This document shows positions 1-7,314 of a DNA stretch of 64,000 nt, piece after piece. The translations under genes and the position numbers were made by a program. The stretch comes from Ruegeria lacuscaerulensis (GTDB lineage: Bacteria; Pseudomonadota; Alphaproteobacteria; Rhodobacterales; Rhodobacteraceae): positions 1-64,000 of the forward strand of contig NZ_WPZL01000018.1 in assembly GCF_013031245.1 (NCBI RefSeq), written 5' to 3'. Below the pieces are notes generated by a model, which was not told the origin of the DNA, made no database searches, and saw only the letters and a list, made by a program, of their open reading frames with translations. Each line of letters begins with the position of its first letter. Positions within the stretch are counted from its first letter, which is position 1.

Positions 1-62
1 CAAACCAAAACCGTATCAACCAAACCCGCAGTAAACTGCGACTTCAAATCGTCGAGAGTCAT
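1..62 (-). CDS. Glutamine synthetase-family protein, N-terminus only (runs off the window)
   Basis: An ATG at 62 on the minus strand opens a frame that stays open to the window edge and gives about 20 residues, MTLDDLKSQ through DTVLV. A GAGG-containing Shine-Dalgarno precedes it. The short DLK...G.VDTVLV pattern resembles the N-terminus of PuuA-type (gamma-glutamylpolyamine synthetase-like) glutamine synthetases, where it leads into a DMQGR segment; that segment is outside the window. It is the last visible gene of the minus-strand amidohydrolase-TRAP operon, 57 bases after dctP. Twenty residues cannot prove a family, so the call rests on the pattern plus the glutamate-related neighbourhood. 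Confidence 0.45.
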   Translation of the reverse strand, partial: MTLDDLKSQFTAGLVDTVLV

Positions 63-84
63 ATCAGCCTCATTCCCCAGTTTT

Positions 85-110
85 CAGGGCAGGCGTAACC
101 GCCCGCCCTG
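85..110. other. Intergenic hairpin between dctP and the next gene
   Basis: Eleven-base arms (85-95 and 100-110) with one mismatch flank a TAAC loop. No T tract follows on either strand, so it is not a typical intrinsic terminator. A stem at the 3' end of a TRAP binding-protein gene could protect that part of the message from 3' exonucleases; that is inference. Confidence 0.45.
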
Positions 111-119
111 TGTCTTGAA

Positions 120-1154
120 TTAGCCGTAGCGGTAAGGCCGACCGGCCTTGAGCATTTCGGCGTTGTAGCGCTTGAAGATGTCCACAACTTTAGCTTTGGT
201 CTCGGATTCCGCCGCGATTTCGTCCCAGAACTTCACTGCGGCCTGTTCAACGGTCGCCCATTCTTCGTCCGGGATGGTTGTCAGTTGCATCTTGGTGCCA
301 TTGACACGCAGGTTGGCCTCGCCACCCCAGTACCACCACTGGCGGTAGTAATGGGACTGATCGCAGCAAACCTTGAACAGGGTCTGAAGATCCTCGGGCA
401 GTTCGTTCCAGCGATCCATGTTGGCAAAGAAGTGACCGGCCCAAGCACCCGACACGTTATTGGTCAGGAAGTAGTTGGTCACGTCAGCCCAGCCAACGGT
501 GTAGTCTTCGGTGATGCCCGACCATGCGATGCCATCCAGCTCGCCGGTTTGAACAGCGACTTCGATGTCTTCCCATGGCAGAGTGACCGGCACGACGCCG
601 AACTGGCTGAGGAACCGGCCAGCTGTCGGGAAGGTGAAGATGCGTTTGCCCTTCATGTCTTCCAGCGAGTTGATCGGGTCCTTGGTGGCAAAGTGGCACG
701 GATCCCATGCACCGGCGCTGATGTGCTTGACGCCGACCTTGGAATATTCCTCGTCCCAGATCTCGTTCAGGCCCCACTGATTGAACAGTACGGGCACGTC
801 CAGAGAATAGCGCGAGGCAAAGGGGAAATAACCGCCGAACACGGTGACTTCGGTCGGCGACGCCATCGAGTCATCGTCGGATTGCACAGCATCGATGGTT
901 CCCTTTTGCATGGCGCGGAACAGTTCTCCAGTCGGAACCAGTTGATCGGCGTAGAACAGCTCGATCTGCATACGGTCACCAGCGATCTTATTGAACATCT
1001 CAATCGCCGGGTCGATCACGTGTTCAGCCAGTGCCGGACCAGCGTAGGTCTGCATCCGCCATGTGATCGTGCTCTGCGCCAGAGCAGGCGCAGCCAGGGG
1101 CGCGGCTGCAACGCCCACCCCGGCTGTTTTCAAAAACTTACGTCTTGTCGTCAT
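120..1154 (-). CDS. dctP: TRAP transporter substrate-binding protein, DctP family
   Basis: This 344-residue periplasmic protein captures a small carboxylate-type solute and delivers it to the DctQM membrane pair. The start at 1154 follows a strong GGAGAGGAG ribosome site; an in-frame GTG 39 bases upstream has none. The N-terminus is a twin-arginine signal (RRKFLK at 4-9, hydrophobic stretch, APALA before Q27), so the protein is probably exported folded by Tat. The middle holds the DctP-family segment DMKGKRIF...AGRFLSQFG and a Trp/Tyr-rich stretch (QWWYWGG) as in TakP-like members. It follows dctM in a Q-M-P operon. The substrate is unknown; the linked amidohydrolase and ligase point to an amino-acid derivative. 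Confidence 0.9.
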   Translation of the reverse strand: MTTRRKFLKTAGVGVAAAPLAAPALAQSTITWRMQTYAGPALAEHVIDPAIEMFNKIAGDRMQIELFYADQLVPTGELFRAMQKGTIDAVQSDDDSMASPTEVTVFGGYFPFASRYSLDVPVLFNQWGLNEIWDEEYSKVGVKHISAGAWDPCHFATKDPINSLEDMKGKRIFTFPTAGRFLSQFGVVPVTLPWEDIEVAVQTGELDGIAWSGITEDYTVGWADVTNYFLTNNVSGAWAGHFFANMDRWNELPEDLQTLFKVCCDQSHYYRQWWYWGGEANLRVNGTKMQLTTIPDEEWATVEQAAVKFWDEIAAESETKAKVVDIFKRYNAEMLKAGRPYRYG

Positions 1155-1182
1155 GTTAATCTCCTCTCCATTTAAGTTTGCG

Positions 1183-1199
1183 TGCCCGTTCACTGGGCA
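1183..1199 (-). other. Small hairpin in the dctM-dctP gap
   Basis: TGCCC and GGGCA arms separated by seven bases lie in the 51-base gap between the dctM stop and the dctP start. DctP is usually needed in excess over the membrane subunits, and a stem at this junction could set different mRNA half-lives. The stem is short, so this is only suggestive. Confidence 0.3.
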
Positions 1200-1205
1200 T
1201 TCTTG

Positions 1206-2525
1206 TTAATTTCCATAAACATAACCGGGCAGCCAAAGGGCGATTTCCGGGACTGCCATTATGATAATCAGGGCCAGCACCATCACGCCGACAAAAGGGA
1301 TGATCGAGCGGTAGATGTCCTTCAACCCGATCTCGGGCGGGGCCATCGCCCGCATCAGGAACAGGTTGTAGCCGAAGGGCGGCGTCATATAGGCGATCTG
1401 CGTTGTGATCGTGTACAGCACCCCATACCAGATGAGGTCGAAGCCCAGCGCGCCAACCAGCGGCACATAAAGTGGAGCGACGATGACCAGCATTGCGGTG
1501 TCGTCCAGAAACGTGCCCATGACGATAAAACTCAGCTGCATCAGGATCAGGATCATCCACGGCGAGAGACCCAGCTGCTCGGTGAACAAGTTCTCGATGG
1601 CTTTCACCGCACCCAACCCGTCGAACACGGCCCCAAAGCCCAGCGCGGCAAGGATGATCCACATGAACATGCAGGAAATCGCCAGCGTCTGCTTGGTGCA
1701 GTCCTCGAATATCTTCCACGTCATCCGACGTTTGATGACCGATACGACAAGGGCGGTCAGCGCCCCGATGGCCGAGCTTTCAACCAGCGACGTCCAGCCA
1801 TTCACAAACGGCACCATCATCGCGGCAAAGATGATCAGCGGCAGTGCCCCTGCCCCCAGCAGCCGGATTTTCTCGGCCCGGGGCACCTCATGTGCGTCTT
1901 CCATCGCAGGCCCGAGTTCGGGCTGAATGCGGCAGCGGATCCAGATGTACAAGATGAACAGACTGGCCATCAACAGGCCGGGAAGGATACCCGCCAGCCA
2001 CAACTGCCCGACCGGTTGACGTGCGATCATGGCATAGAGCACCAGAACCACAGAGGGCGGCACGAGAATCCCCAAGCTGGACCCCGCTTGAATGACTCCT
2101 GTCACCATGATCTTGTCATAACCACGCCGTAGAAGTTCCGGCAAAGCAATCGTCGCACCAATGGCCATGCCCGCAACGCTGAGTCCGTTCATGGCTGAAA
2201 CCAGAACCATCAGGCCGATGGTGCCGATGGCCAACCCGCCATTCACCGGCCCCATCCAAACGTGGAACATCCGGTACAGGTCATCAGCCAGACGGCTCTC
2301 GCTCAGCACATAGCCCATGAAGATGAACATCGGCAGCGTCAGCAGCGGGTACCACTTCATCAACTTCATCGCCGCCGAGAACGTGATGTCCTGCCCGCCC
2401 GTACCCCACAGAGCCAGCGCAGCAATGGTTGCAACAGCGCCGATCGCGCCAAAGACACGCTGTCCGGTGAACAGCATCAGCATCATCAGAGCGAACATGA
2501 AGATGGCGATAAATTCCTGGCTCAT
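1206..2525 (-). CDS. dctM: TRAP transporter large permease, DctM family
   Basis: This 439-residue inner-membrane protein is the sodium-coupled translocation subunit of the TRAP carrier. The start at 2525 (MSQEFIAIFMF) overlaps the dctQ stop in an ATGA, which rules out the longer upstream extension. The sequence is hydrophobic throughout, with about 11-12 membrane spans. It contains the family's GMAIGAT and PPSVVLVLYA segments and the MTPPFGYNLF motif in the last third. Length and order (Q-M-P) are normal. The stop is 51 bases before dctP. Confidence 0.93.
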   Translation of the reverse strand: MSQEFIAIFMFALMMLMLFTGQRVFGAIGAVATIAALALWGTGGQDITFSAAMKLMKWYPLLTLPMFIFMGYVLSESRLADDLYRMFHVWMGPVNGGLAIGTIGLMVLVSAMNGLSVAGMAIGATIALPELLRRGYDKIMVTGVIQAGSSLGILVPPSVVLVLYAMIARQPVGQLWLAGILPGLLMASLFILYIWIRCRIQPELGPAMEDAHEVPRAEKIRLLGAGALPLIIFAAMMVPFVNGWTSLVESSAIGALTALVVSVIKRRMTWKIFEDCTKQTLAISCMFMWIILAALGFGAVFDGLGAVKAIENLFTEQLGLSPWMILILMQLSFIVMGTFLDDTAMLVIVAPLYVPLVGALGFDLIWYGVLYTITTQIAYMTPPFGYNLFLMRAMAPPEIGLKDIYRSIIPFVGVMVLALIIIMAVPEIALWLPGYVYGN

Positions 2526-3106
2526 GCCCGCCGCACTCCGATCTCCTGCCCGTTGATCCGGGCTATGTCTTTGAAAAATTCCGAGATCGCCTGCAGCAAC
2601 ATCAGGAAGAAACCGAACACCATGATGGTCTTGACCGGCCAGATATAAGGGCGCCATGCGGTCGAAGAGCGTTCCAGCCGTCCGATTTCCTCGCTGCCCG
2701 TCAGCAGGCCGATGAAATATGACACAGGCTCGTCGCCCCAATACCCCAGGCTATAGGCGGTTGATCCCAGTCCTCCATAGAACAGGACGCCCAGATAGAG
2801 GATCAGCAGGATAACTGTGAAGGCGTCGAACCAGGCTTTCTTGTGCGGGCTCCAGTTGTGGTAAAACAGGTCCATCCGCACATTCGATCCCAGCTGGATC
2901 GAATAAGGCCCGCCCACGATGTAATAGGTCACCATCGCGAACTGCGCCATTTCCAGCGTCCAGAGCGATGGCAGGAAAAAGGTCTTAGAGACTGAGGACC
3001 ACAGCAGGATCCCCATCATCACGAACAGTCCCCACATCATCACCCGGCCAATCCTGTAGTTGACCGCGTCGACGACCCGCACGTATGTCGCCATCGCTTT
3101 GATCAC
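2522..3106 (-). CDS. dctQ: TRAP transporter small permease, DctQ family
   Basis: This protein of about 194 residues has four predicted membrane spans (near the N-terminus, FAMVTYYIVGG, FTVILLILYLGVLF and the C-terminal MVFGFFLMLLQAI) and forms the small subunit that pairs with DctM. I place the start at GTG 3106, which overlaps the upstream stop as GTGA and has a GGGAAG ribosome site. ATG 3094 would give 190 residues but has a weaker site. The upstream frame is open to 3163, but that part overlaps the amidohydrolase gene. The protein is longer than the usual DctQ because of an extended loop near residues 110-140. Confidence 0.88.
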   Translation of the reverse strand: MIKAMATYVRVVDAVNYRIGRVMMWGLFVMMGILLWSSVSKTFFLPSLWTLEMAQFAMVTYYIVGGPYSIQLGSNVRMDLFYHNWSPHKKAWFDAFTVILLILYLGVLFYGGLGSTAYSLGYWGDEPVSYFIGLLTGSEEIGRLERSSTAWRPYIWPVKTIMVFGFFLMLLQAISEFFKDIARINGQEIGVRRA

Positions 3107-3858
3107 ACTGCTTCCCTTTCCCGAAGTCCCGCCAAAGTCCGGTCGATCCACGGAACAAGACACTCAGCCATAGTACTCTGTTGCTCGGGCGTGCGGATCA
3201 GATCGTTGCGAATTTCGATCATCACGTTCAGCAGCCCATTAGGCAACGCCTGTGTGTCCAGCGTATGCGCTACTCCGTCTTTGGCTGAGTACGGCTCGTT
3301 CAGGCGAGTATCGAATTGCAGTTCAGAGGGCGCTTCTTTCATCATCGCCAACGCGAACCGATCGTCGTGACCATGCAAAAGGCCCAGTTCAACCTCTCGT
3401 TTTTGACCAAGATAGGTTGGCGTAAAGCTGTGAATTGTAACCATCAGCGCCAGCGAGTCGCGGTGTTTACCAACCAAGCCGGACAGGGTTTGGGTAAAGG
3501 GTACGTAAATGCTTTCGACCCGCCTCAGGCGCTCTTCCGGCGACAAATCTACATTAGCGGGGATTATGTAGTGTTCGCTTTTGGAGGGCATGGCACCTGA
3601 TGCCTCAGGTGGGCGGTTACAATCATAAACCAACCGCGAAACCCCGCCATAAACCAGAGGTGCTGACATACGGTTTGCCATCAGTTTTGCCACAGCCAAG
3701 GCCCCCGGATCCCACGCGATGTGGCTTTCCAGCGCGTCCGTCGTTAGCCCCATGTCCCCCAGAAAACCTGGGATGCGTTTAGACGCATGTTCACACACCA
3801 ACACGACCGAAGGTGTGTCGCCGGATCTGTCCGTGTGAACAACTGTTCCAATGTCCAA
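3103..3858 (-). CDS. N-formylglutamate amidohydrolase family protein
   Basis: A cytoplasmic hydrolase of about 251 residues, of the family that splits N-formylglutamate into formate and glutamate (HutG type). The family pattern is clear: VLVCEHASKRIP near the N-terminus, HIAWDPGA, SRLVYDCNRPP, TIHSFTP and a C-terminal EIRNDLI. The frame is open to GTG 3918, but that would run through the operator at 3889-3906. TTG 3858 has AGGG seven bases upstream and gives the usual family N-terminus, so I prefer it. It is the first gene of the TRAP operon, diverging from the RpiR regulator. There is no other hut gene nearby, so the real substrate may be another N-acyl or formyl amino acid. Confidence 0.8.
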   Translation of the reverse strand: MDIGTVVHTDRSGDTPSVVLVCEHASKRIPGFLGDMGLTTDALESHIAWDPGALAVAKLMANRMSAPLVYGGVSRLVYDCNRPPEASGAMPSKSEHYIIPANVDLSPEERLRRVESIYVPFTQTLSGLVGKHRDSLALMVTIHSFTPTYLGQKREVELGLLHGHDDRFALAMMKEAPSELQFDTRLNEPYSAKDGVAHTLDTQALPNGLLNVMIEIRNDLIRTPEQQSTMAECLVPWIDRTLAGLREREAV

Positions 3859-3888
3859 TGTGCCGCCCTGCGATTCCCCGAAACACGT

Positions 3889-3906
3889 TGTGGAAAAATT
3901 TCCACA
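3889..3906. promoter_or_regulatory. Operator palindrome 1 of the RpiR divergent promoter
   Basis: TGTGGAAA and TTTCCACA arms flank an AA centre, giving an 18-base palindrome. On the minus strand a perfect TTGACA (3920-3925) sits 17-18 bases upstream of the AT-rich centre, so the palindrome would cover the -10 region of the amidohydrolase-TRAP operon, as expected for a repressor site. Its design matches palindrome 2, and AAATTT-centred palindromes are typical RpiR-family sites. Confidence 0.65.
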
Positions 3907-3962
3907 CGAAGCATTCACCTGTCAATAATTTTCCTGTACAAATTGCATCACCCTTGTTCAGC

Positions 3963-3978
3963 GTGAAAAAATTTTCAC
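3963..3978. promoter_or_regulatory. Operator palindrome 2, just upstream of the RpiR gene
   Basis: GTGAAAA and TTTTCAC arms flank an AA centre. It is the same design as the site at 3889-3906, and the two centres are 73 bases apart, close to seven helical turns, so bound proteins would face the same side. Its position just before the regulator gene suggests autoregulation, possibly through a loop with site 1. Confidence 0.65.
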
Positions 3979-4012
3979 ACTGCGCATAGAGCAGATGCAG
4001 GAGGACCAATTG

Positions 4013-4882
4013 GTGCGGGTAACGGACAGACTGCTGGCCCAGCGGGAAATGATGACACCGTCCGAGCGGCAACTGGTCAGCGTCCTGCTGGACGACTACC
4101 CCATGGCGGGCCTTGGCAGCATCACCGAGTTGGCCAGCGCGGCCTCGGTTTCGACAACTACCGTCGCCCGGATGCTGCAGAAAACCGGTTTCGACGGCTA
4201 TCCTCAGTTTCAGGCTGCCCTGCGTAGTGAAGTCAAAGAGATGATCTCGGGGCCTGTCGCCAAGCGTGACCTCTGGCAGAACGACTTGCCGGAAGAGCAT
4301 ATCCTGAACCGGTATTCCCAGCAGACGCTCGCCAATCAGAAGCGAACCATTGATGAGGTCGACCCGGCGGAATTTGACAGCTTTTGCAACCTGCTCTGTG
4401 ATCCCGACCGGCGCATCTTCATAACCGGGGGACGCATCACCGGCACCTTGGCGCAGTACCTTTACCTTCACTTGCAAATGATCCGCCCCGATGTCCGCCT
4501 GCTGCCCTTTGCGGCGTCCTGGACCCATGACCTGCTGGATATCCGCAAGAATGACGTTCTGATCGCCCTGGACGTGCGCCGTTATGAAAACTCAACCCTG
4601 CTGATCGGTCAGCTGTGCCACGAACGAGAGGCCGAGATCGTGCTGTTCACCGATCAGTGGCGCTCGCCGATTCACCGGCTGGCCAAACATACCTTCGCCG
4701 CGCGTATCGCCGTTCCGTCCGCGTGGGATTCCATGGCGTCCATTCTGGTGCTGATGGAATGCGTCATCGCCGAGGTGCAGGAACGACTTTGGGATTCAGT
4801 GAAAGAACGGACCGATGAGCTGGAACAAGCCTTTGACCGGACCAAACTATTCCGGAAATTTGGCCAAAGCTCGGGATCTTAA
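4013..4882 (+). CDS. RpiR/MurR family transcriptional regulator with SIS domain
   Basis: About 289 residues. The first 75 form an RpiR-type helix-turn-helix (MTPSERQLVSVLLDDYP...SITELASAASVSTTTVARML) and the rest a SIS domain (FITGGRITGTLAQYLYLHLQ, DVLIALDVRRYENSTLL). SIS domains normally sense phosphosugars. In Rhodobacteraceae such regulators also control amine and amino-acid catabolism, which fits this locus better. An ATG exists at 3995, but AGGAGG at 3999-4004 lies inside that extension and points to TTG 4010 or GTG 4013. The gene diverges from the amidohydrolase-TRAP operon and probably controls it through the two palindromes at 3889-3978. Confidence 0.88.
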   Translation: MRVTDRLLAQREMMTPSERQLVSVLLDDYPMAGLGSITELASAASVSTTTVARMLQKTGFDGYPQFQAALRSEVKEMISGPVAKRDLWQNDLPEEHILNRYSQQTLANQKRTIDEVDPAEFDSFCNLLCDPDRRIFITGGRITGTLAQYLYLHLQMIRPDVRLLPFAASWTHDLLDIRKNDVLIALDVRRYENSTLLIGQLCHEREAEIVLFTDQWRSPIHRLAKHTFAARIAVPSAWDSMASILVLMECVIAEVQERLWDSVKERTDELEQAFDRTKLFRKFGQSSGS

Positions 4883-4959
4883 CGCCTTTCAGCAGAAGAA
4901 AGGTACAACTGCACGTGAGGAGTGTTGCCAGCACGCAGGCGGGCGGTCACTTTGGTGTC

Positions 4960-5847
4960 ATGACATTTGTAACCGAAAACCAGCTACTCTTGCTGATCCT
5001 GTTCTTTCTGATCGGGTCGGTCGGCACTGCGTTTCTGTTTCGAAAACCGGCGGGGCACCGGGCGTGGAAGCTGGCTGATCTGGTCTGGGTCGTTCTGGGT
5101 GGGATTGGCGCGCTGGTGGCGGTGTTGGCCGGGCTTTATACGTCTGACAGTTCGCGGCTGGACCGGCAGATCGACGTGGCCTATGCCGCGACGCTGGCCT
5201 TTGATCGGGACGCCGCGCGGTTTCGTCTGAGGTTTTGCGATCCGGCCTATGATCCTGACACGGCCGTTTTGTGCGACAAGGTCGAGTTTCTGTCTGCCTC
5301 GACCGCCAGCAACGCCGACCTGCCCCTGTTCATTGCCGTGACCAACGAGGTCGCGCCCCTGCAAGGGCTGCAATTCCTGTTCGGGCGGCAAGCGAAAGAA
5401 GAACAGGACGACATGCGGGCGATGGCGGCCAAAGCCGACGCCTTCAGTATCGACCAGTTTCTGGTATTCACGACGCTGGACGATAAAACTCAGGCGGCCA
5501 TCGACAACATGCGCCGCAAGGTTCCCGCCATTGCCGGGGACTACCTGATCCTCGCTCAAAGTTATGATGATCTGGTGGAACAAGTCGGGAAACTGAAGGA
5601 TGAATGGGAATATCTGCAGGCCAATGCACATATCTTGGTTTTGCAGATCATCGCCCTGTGTCTGGTCAGCTTTGCCGCGCCCTTTCGCCTGGGCAAATCT
5701 GTCGTCGAATTACGCGCAACACTCAGCGGCGATAGGTCTGCGCCAACCGCTCCGGATCTGCCCCCAGAAAATACCGCGTCAGCGTCCACAGATTCCGAGC
5801 CCCACGGCGCACCCAACCCGCCCGCGCATAGCGGTCCGCGCTCGTAA
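4960..5847 (+). CDS. Uncharacterised membrane protein
   Basis: I do not recognise a family. The 295-residue protein has two close membrane spans (about residues 8-26 and 37-58), a soluble region of about 155 residues, and a third span around ILVLQIIALCLVSFAAPF, followed by a Pro/Ser-rich tail of about 55 residues. The soluble part is mixed-charge and helical, with two Cys residues in FCDPAYDPDTAVLC that could form a disulfide if periplasmic. ATG 4960 is used here; GTG 4915 would add 15 residues and has an AAAGG site. The last 125 bases overlap the convergent glycosyltransferase gene. Confidence 0.75.
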   Translation: MTFVTENQLLLLILFFLIGSVGTAFLFRKPAGHRAWKLADLVWVVLGGIGALVAVLAGLYTSDSSRLDRQIDVAYAATLAFDRDAARFRLRFCDPAYDPDTAVLCDKVEFLSASTASNADLPLFIAVTNEVAPLQGLQFLFGRQAKEEQDDMRAMAAKADAFSIDQFLVFTTLDDKTQAAIDNMRRKVPAIAGDYLILAQSYDDLVEQVGKLKDEWEYLQANAHILVLQIIALCLVSFAAPFRLGKSVVELRATLSGDRSAPTAPDLPPENTASASTDSEPHGAPNPPAHSGPRS

Positions 5848-6397
5848 TCACGCGCGCCTTCAACAACGTGATGCCCGACAAAGCGCGCACGAGTGCAACG
5901 TCCTCCATCAACGGCTGATCCTGATAGCCCCCCGCGCTCAAATAAGTCTGACGCGGAACCAATAGCCCCTGATCCCCGTAGGGCAGGCCAAACACGCGGC
6001 TGCGCAGATTGGCCCAGCCCGCCACCCATGTTGGCCCGAATCCCTTCGCACCAAAGGACAACCGAAAGGCGGCGGGCTTGCCGGTGTCCAAATGCTCACC
6101 GACCACTTTGCTCCACCCGTCCTGCAAGACGGTGTCGGCATGCAAGACCAGCAACCAATCGCCTTTGGCCGACGCACATCCCCGGCGCAATTGGCCCCCG
6201 CGTGACGGTTTTCCGGTTACGATCCCGGCCCCGGCCTCTTCGGCTATTTCCAATGTTGAATCCGTTGAGCCACCATCCGTGACAATCAGCTCCCTGATCA
6301 ACCCGGCGTGCAGACCTTCCATCAACGCTTGCAATGTCGCAGGCAGGACCTCACCGGCATTCAGGGTTGGGATTACGATGCTTATTGGTGCATGCAC
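5723..6397 (-). CDS. Family 2 glycosyltransferase (TIGR04283-like)
   Basis: A 224-residue GT-A glycosyltransferase. The N-terminus ISIVIPTLNAGEVLP binds the nucleotide-sugar, DGGSTDST is the family loop, and VLHADT supplies the metal-binding Asp. SRGGQLRRG followed by AKGDWLLVLHADT matches the TIGR04283 group, named rSAM/selenodomain-associated transferase 2. That name is notable because SelD and selenouridine synthase genes occur about 45 kb away, though the gene is not linked to them here. Acceptor and product are unknown. There is no membrane anchor. Its 3' end runs 125 bases into the membrane protein gene on the other strand. Confidence 0.85.
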   Translation of the reverse strand: MHAPISIVIPTLNAGEVLPATLQALMEGLHAGLIRELIVTDGGSTDSTLEIAEEAGAGIVTGKPSRGGQLRRGCASAKGDWLLVLHADTVLQDGWSKVVGEHLDTGKPAAFRLSFGAKGFGPTWVAGWANLRSRVFGLPYGDQGLLVPRQTYLSAGGYQDQPLMEDVALVRALSGITLLKARVITSADRYARAGWVRRGARNLWTLTRYFLGADPERLAQTYRR

Positions 6398-6470
6398 GGT
6401 TGATACCCTCTGGTCATGGCGGCGCGATCTCCTATATCACGGGGCCAAGGGAAAAGACGAGGACCACCCC

Positions 6471-7208
6471 ATGCCCAACCGCCGTATTTTGCGCCTCAGC
6501 GGCCCGGATACAGACAGCTTTCTTCAGGGTCTGGTCACAAACGATATTGACGGGCTGAAAAACGGGCTGGTCTATGCGGCTTTGCTCACACCTCAGGGCA
6601 AATATCTGGCGGATTTCTTTCTGAAACGCGATGGCGATGCGATCCTGCTGGATGTCGCCGAAGTACTGGCGGATGAACTGACCAAACGGCTGGGCATGTA
6701 CAAGCTGCGGGCGGCTGTCAGCATTGAAGACAGCGGCCTGAACCTGCAACGCGGAACCGATGCCACCCCCGAAGGCGCCCTGCCCGACCCGCGTCATCCC
6801 GATATGGGCTGGCGGGCTTACTCTGCAGATGCCGAAAGCGATGACGACACAGATTGGGACGCGATTCGCGTGCGCCACTGCATACCTGAAACCGGCATCG
6901 AGCTGACCCCGGACAGCTACATCCTCGAATCCGGTTTTGAGACACTGAACGGTGTCGACTTTAAAAAGGGCTGCTATGTTGGGCAGGAAGTTACCGCGCG
7001 GATGAAGCACAAGACCGAACTGCGCAAAGGCCTGCGTAGCGTCCGGGTTGCCGGCACAGCCCCGGTCGGGACGGAAATCTCGTCCGGTGGAAAATCGGCC
7101 GGCACATTGTTCACCCAGTCAAACGGTTGGGGCATCGCCTATCTGAGACTGGACCGAGCCAAGGGGGACCTGAGGGCCGATGAGGCCGTAATCAGTCTTG
7201 AAAACTAA
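6471..7208 (+). CDS. ygfZ: Folate-binding YgfZ/GcvT-like protein (Fe-S cluster maintenance)
   Basis: A 245-residue member of the YgfZ family, which uses tetrahydrofolate to support assembly or repair of certain iron-sulfur enzymes such as MiaB. The diagnostic motif K-G-C-Y-x-G-Q-E is at 166-173 with its Cys at 168. The N-terminal RLSGPDTDSFLQGLVTNDI segment is typical of the aminomethyltransferase-like fold. The start at 6471 is preceded by GAGG; the same frame is open far upstream, but only through sequence antisense to the glycosyltransferase. Alphaproteobacterial members are usually this short. Confidence 0.9.
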   Translation: MPNRRILRLSGPDTDSFLQGLVTNDIDGLKNGLVYAALLTPQGKYLADFFLKRDGDAILLDVAEVLADELTKRLGMYKLRAAVSIEDSGLNLQRGTDATPEGALPDPRHPDMGWRAYSADAESDDDTDWDAIRVRHCIPETGIELTPDSYILESGFETLNGVDFKKGCYVGQEVTARMKHKTELRKGLRSVRVAGTAPVGTEISSGGKSAGTLFTQSNGWGIAYLRLDRAKGDLRADEAVISLEN

Positions 7209-7314
7209 CATGTCGCCAATCCGGCACGTGCGATTTGCCTGCTCCTCAAGTACCGTTTGAACAAGCCCTGCGGCGCTGCCACACTGGCCGAAGTTCAAGG
7301 AACCGGGTACGCAT

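Noticed and set aside
85-110. Hairpin as intrinsic terminator of dctP
   Set aside because: No T run on either strand, and the next gene starts soon after on the same strand; more likely an mRNA-stabilising stem.
3858-3918. Upstream extension of the amidohydrolase to GTG 3918
   Set aside because: It would run through the operator palindrome and adds residues without family likeness; TTG 3858 has a better ribosome site.
5723-6397. TIGR04283-like glycosyltransferase as part of a selenium system with selD/mnmH
   Set aside because: The family name suggests it, but the genes are 45 kb apart with unrelated neighbours, so no local linkage can be claimed.
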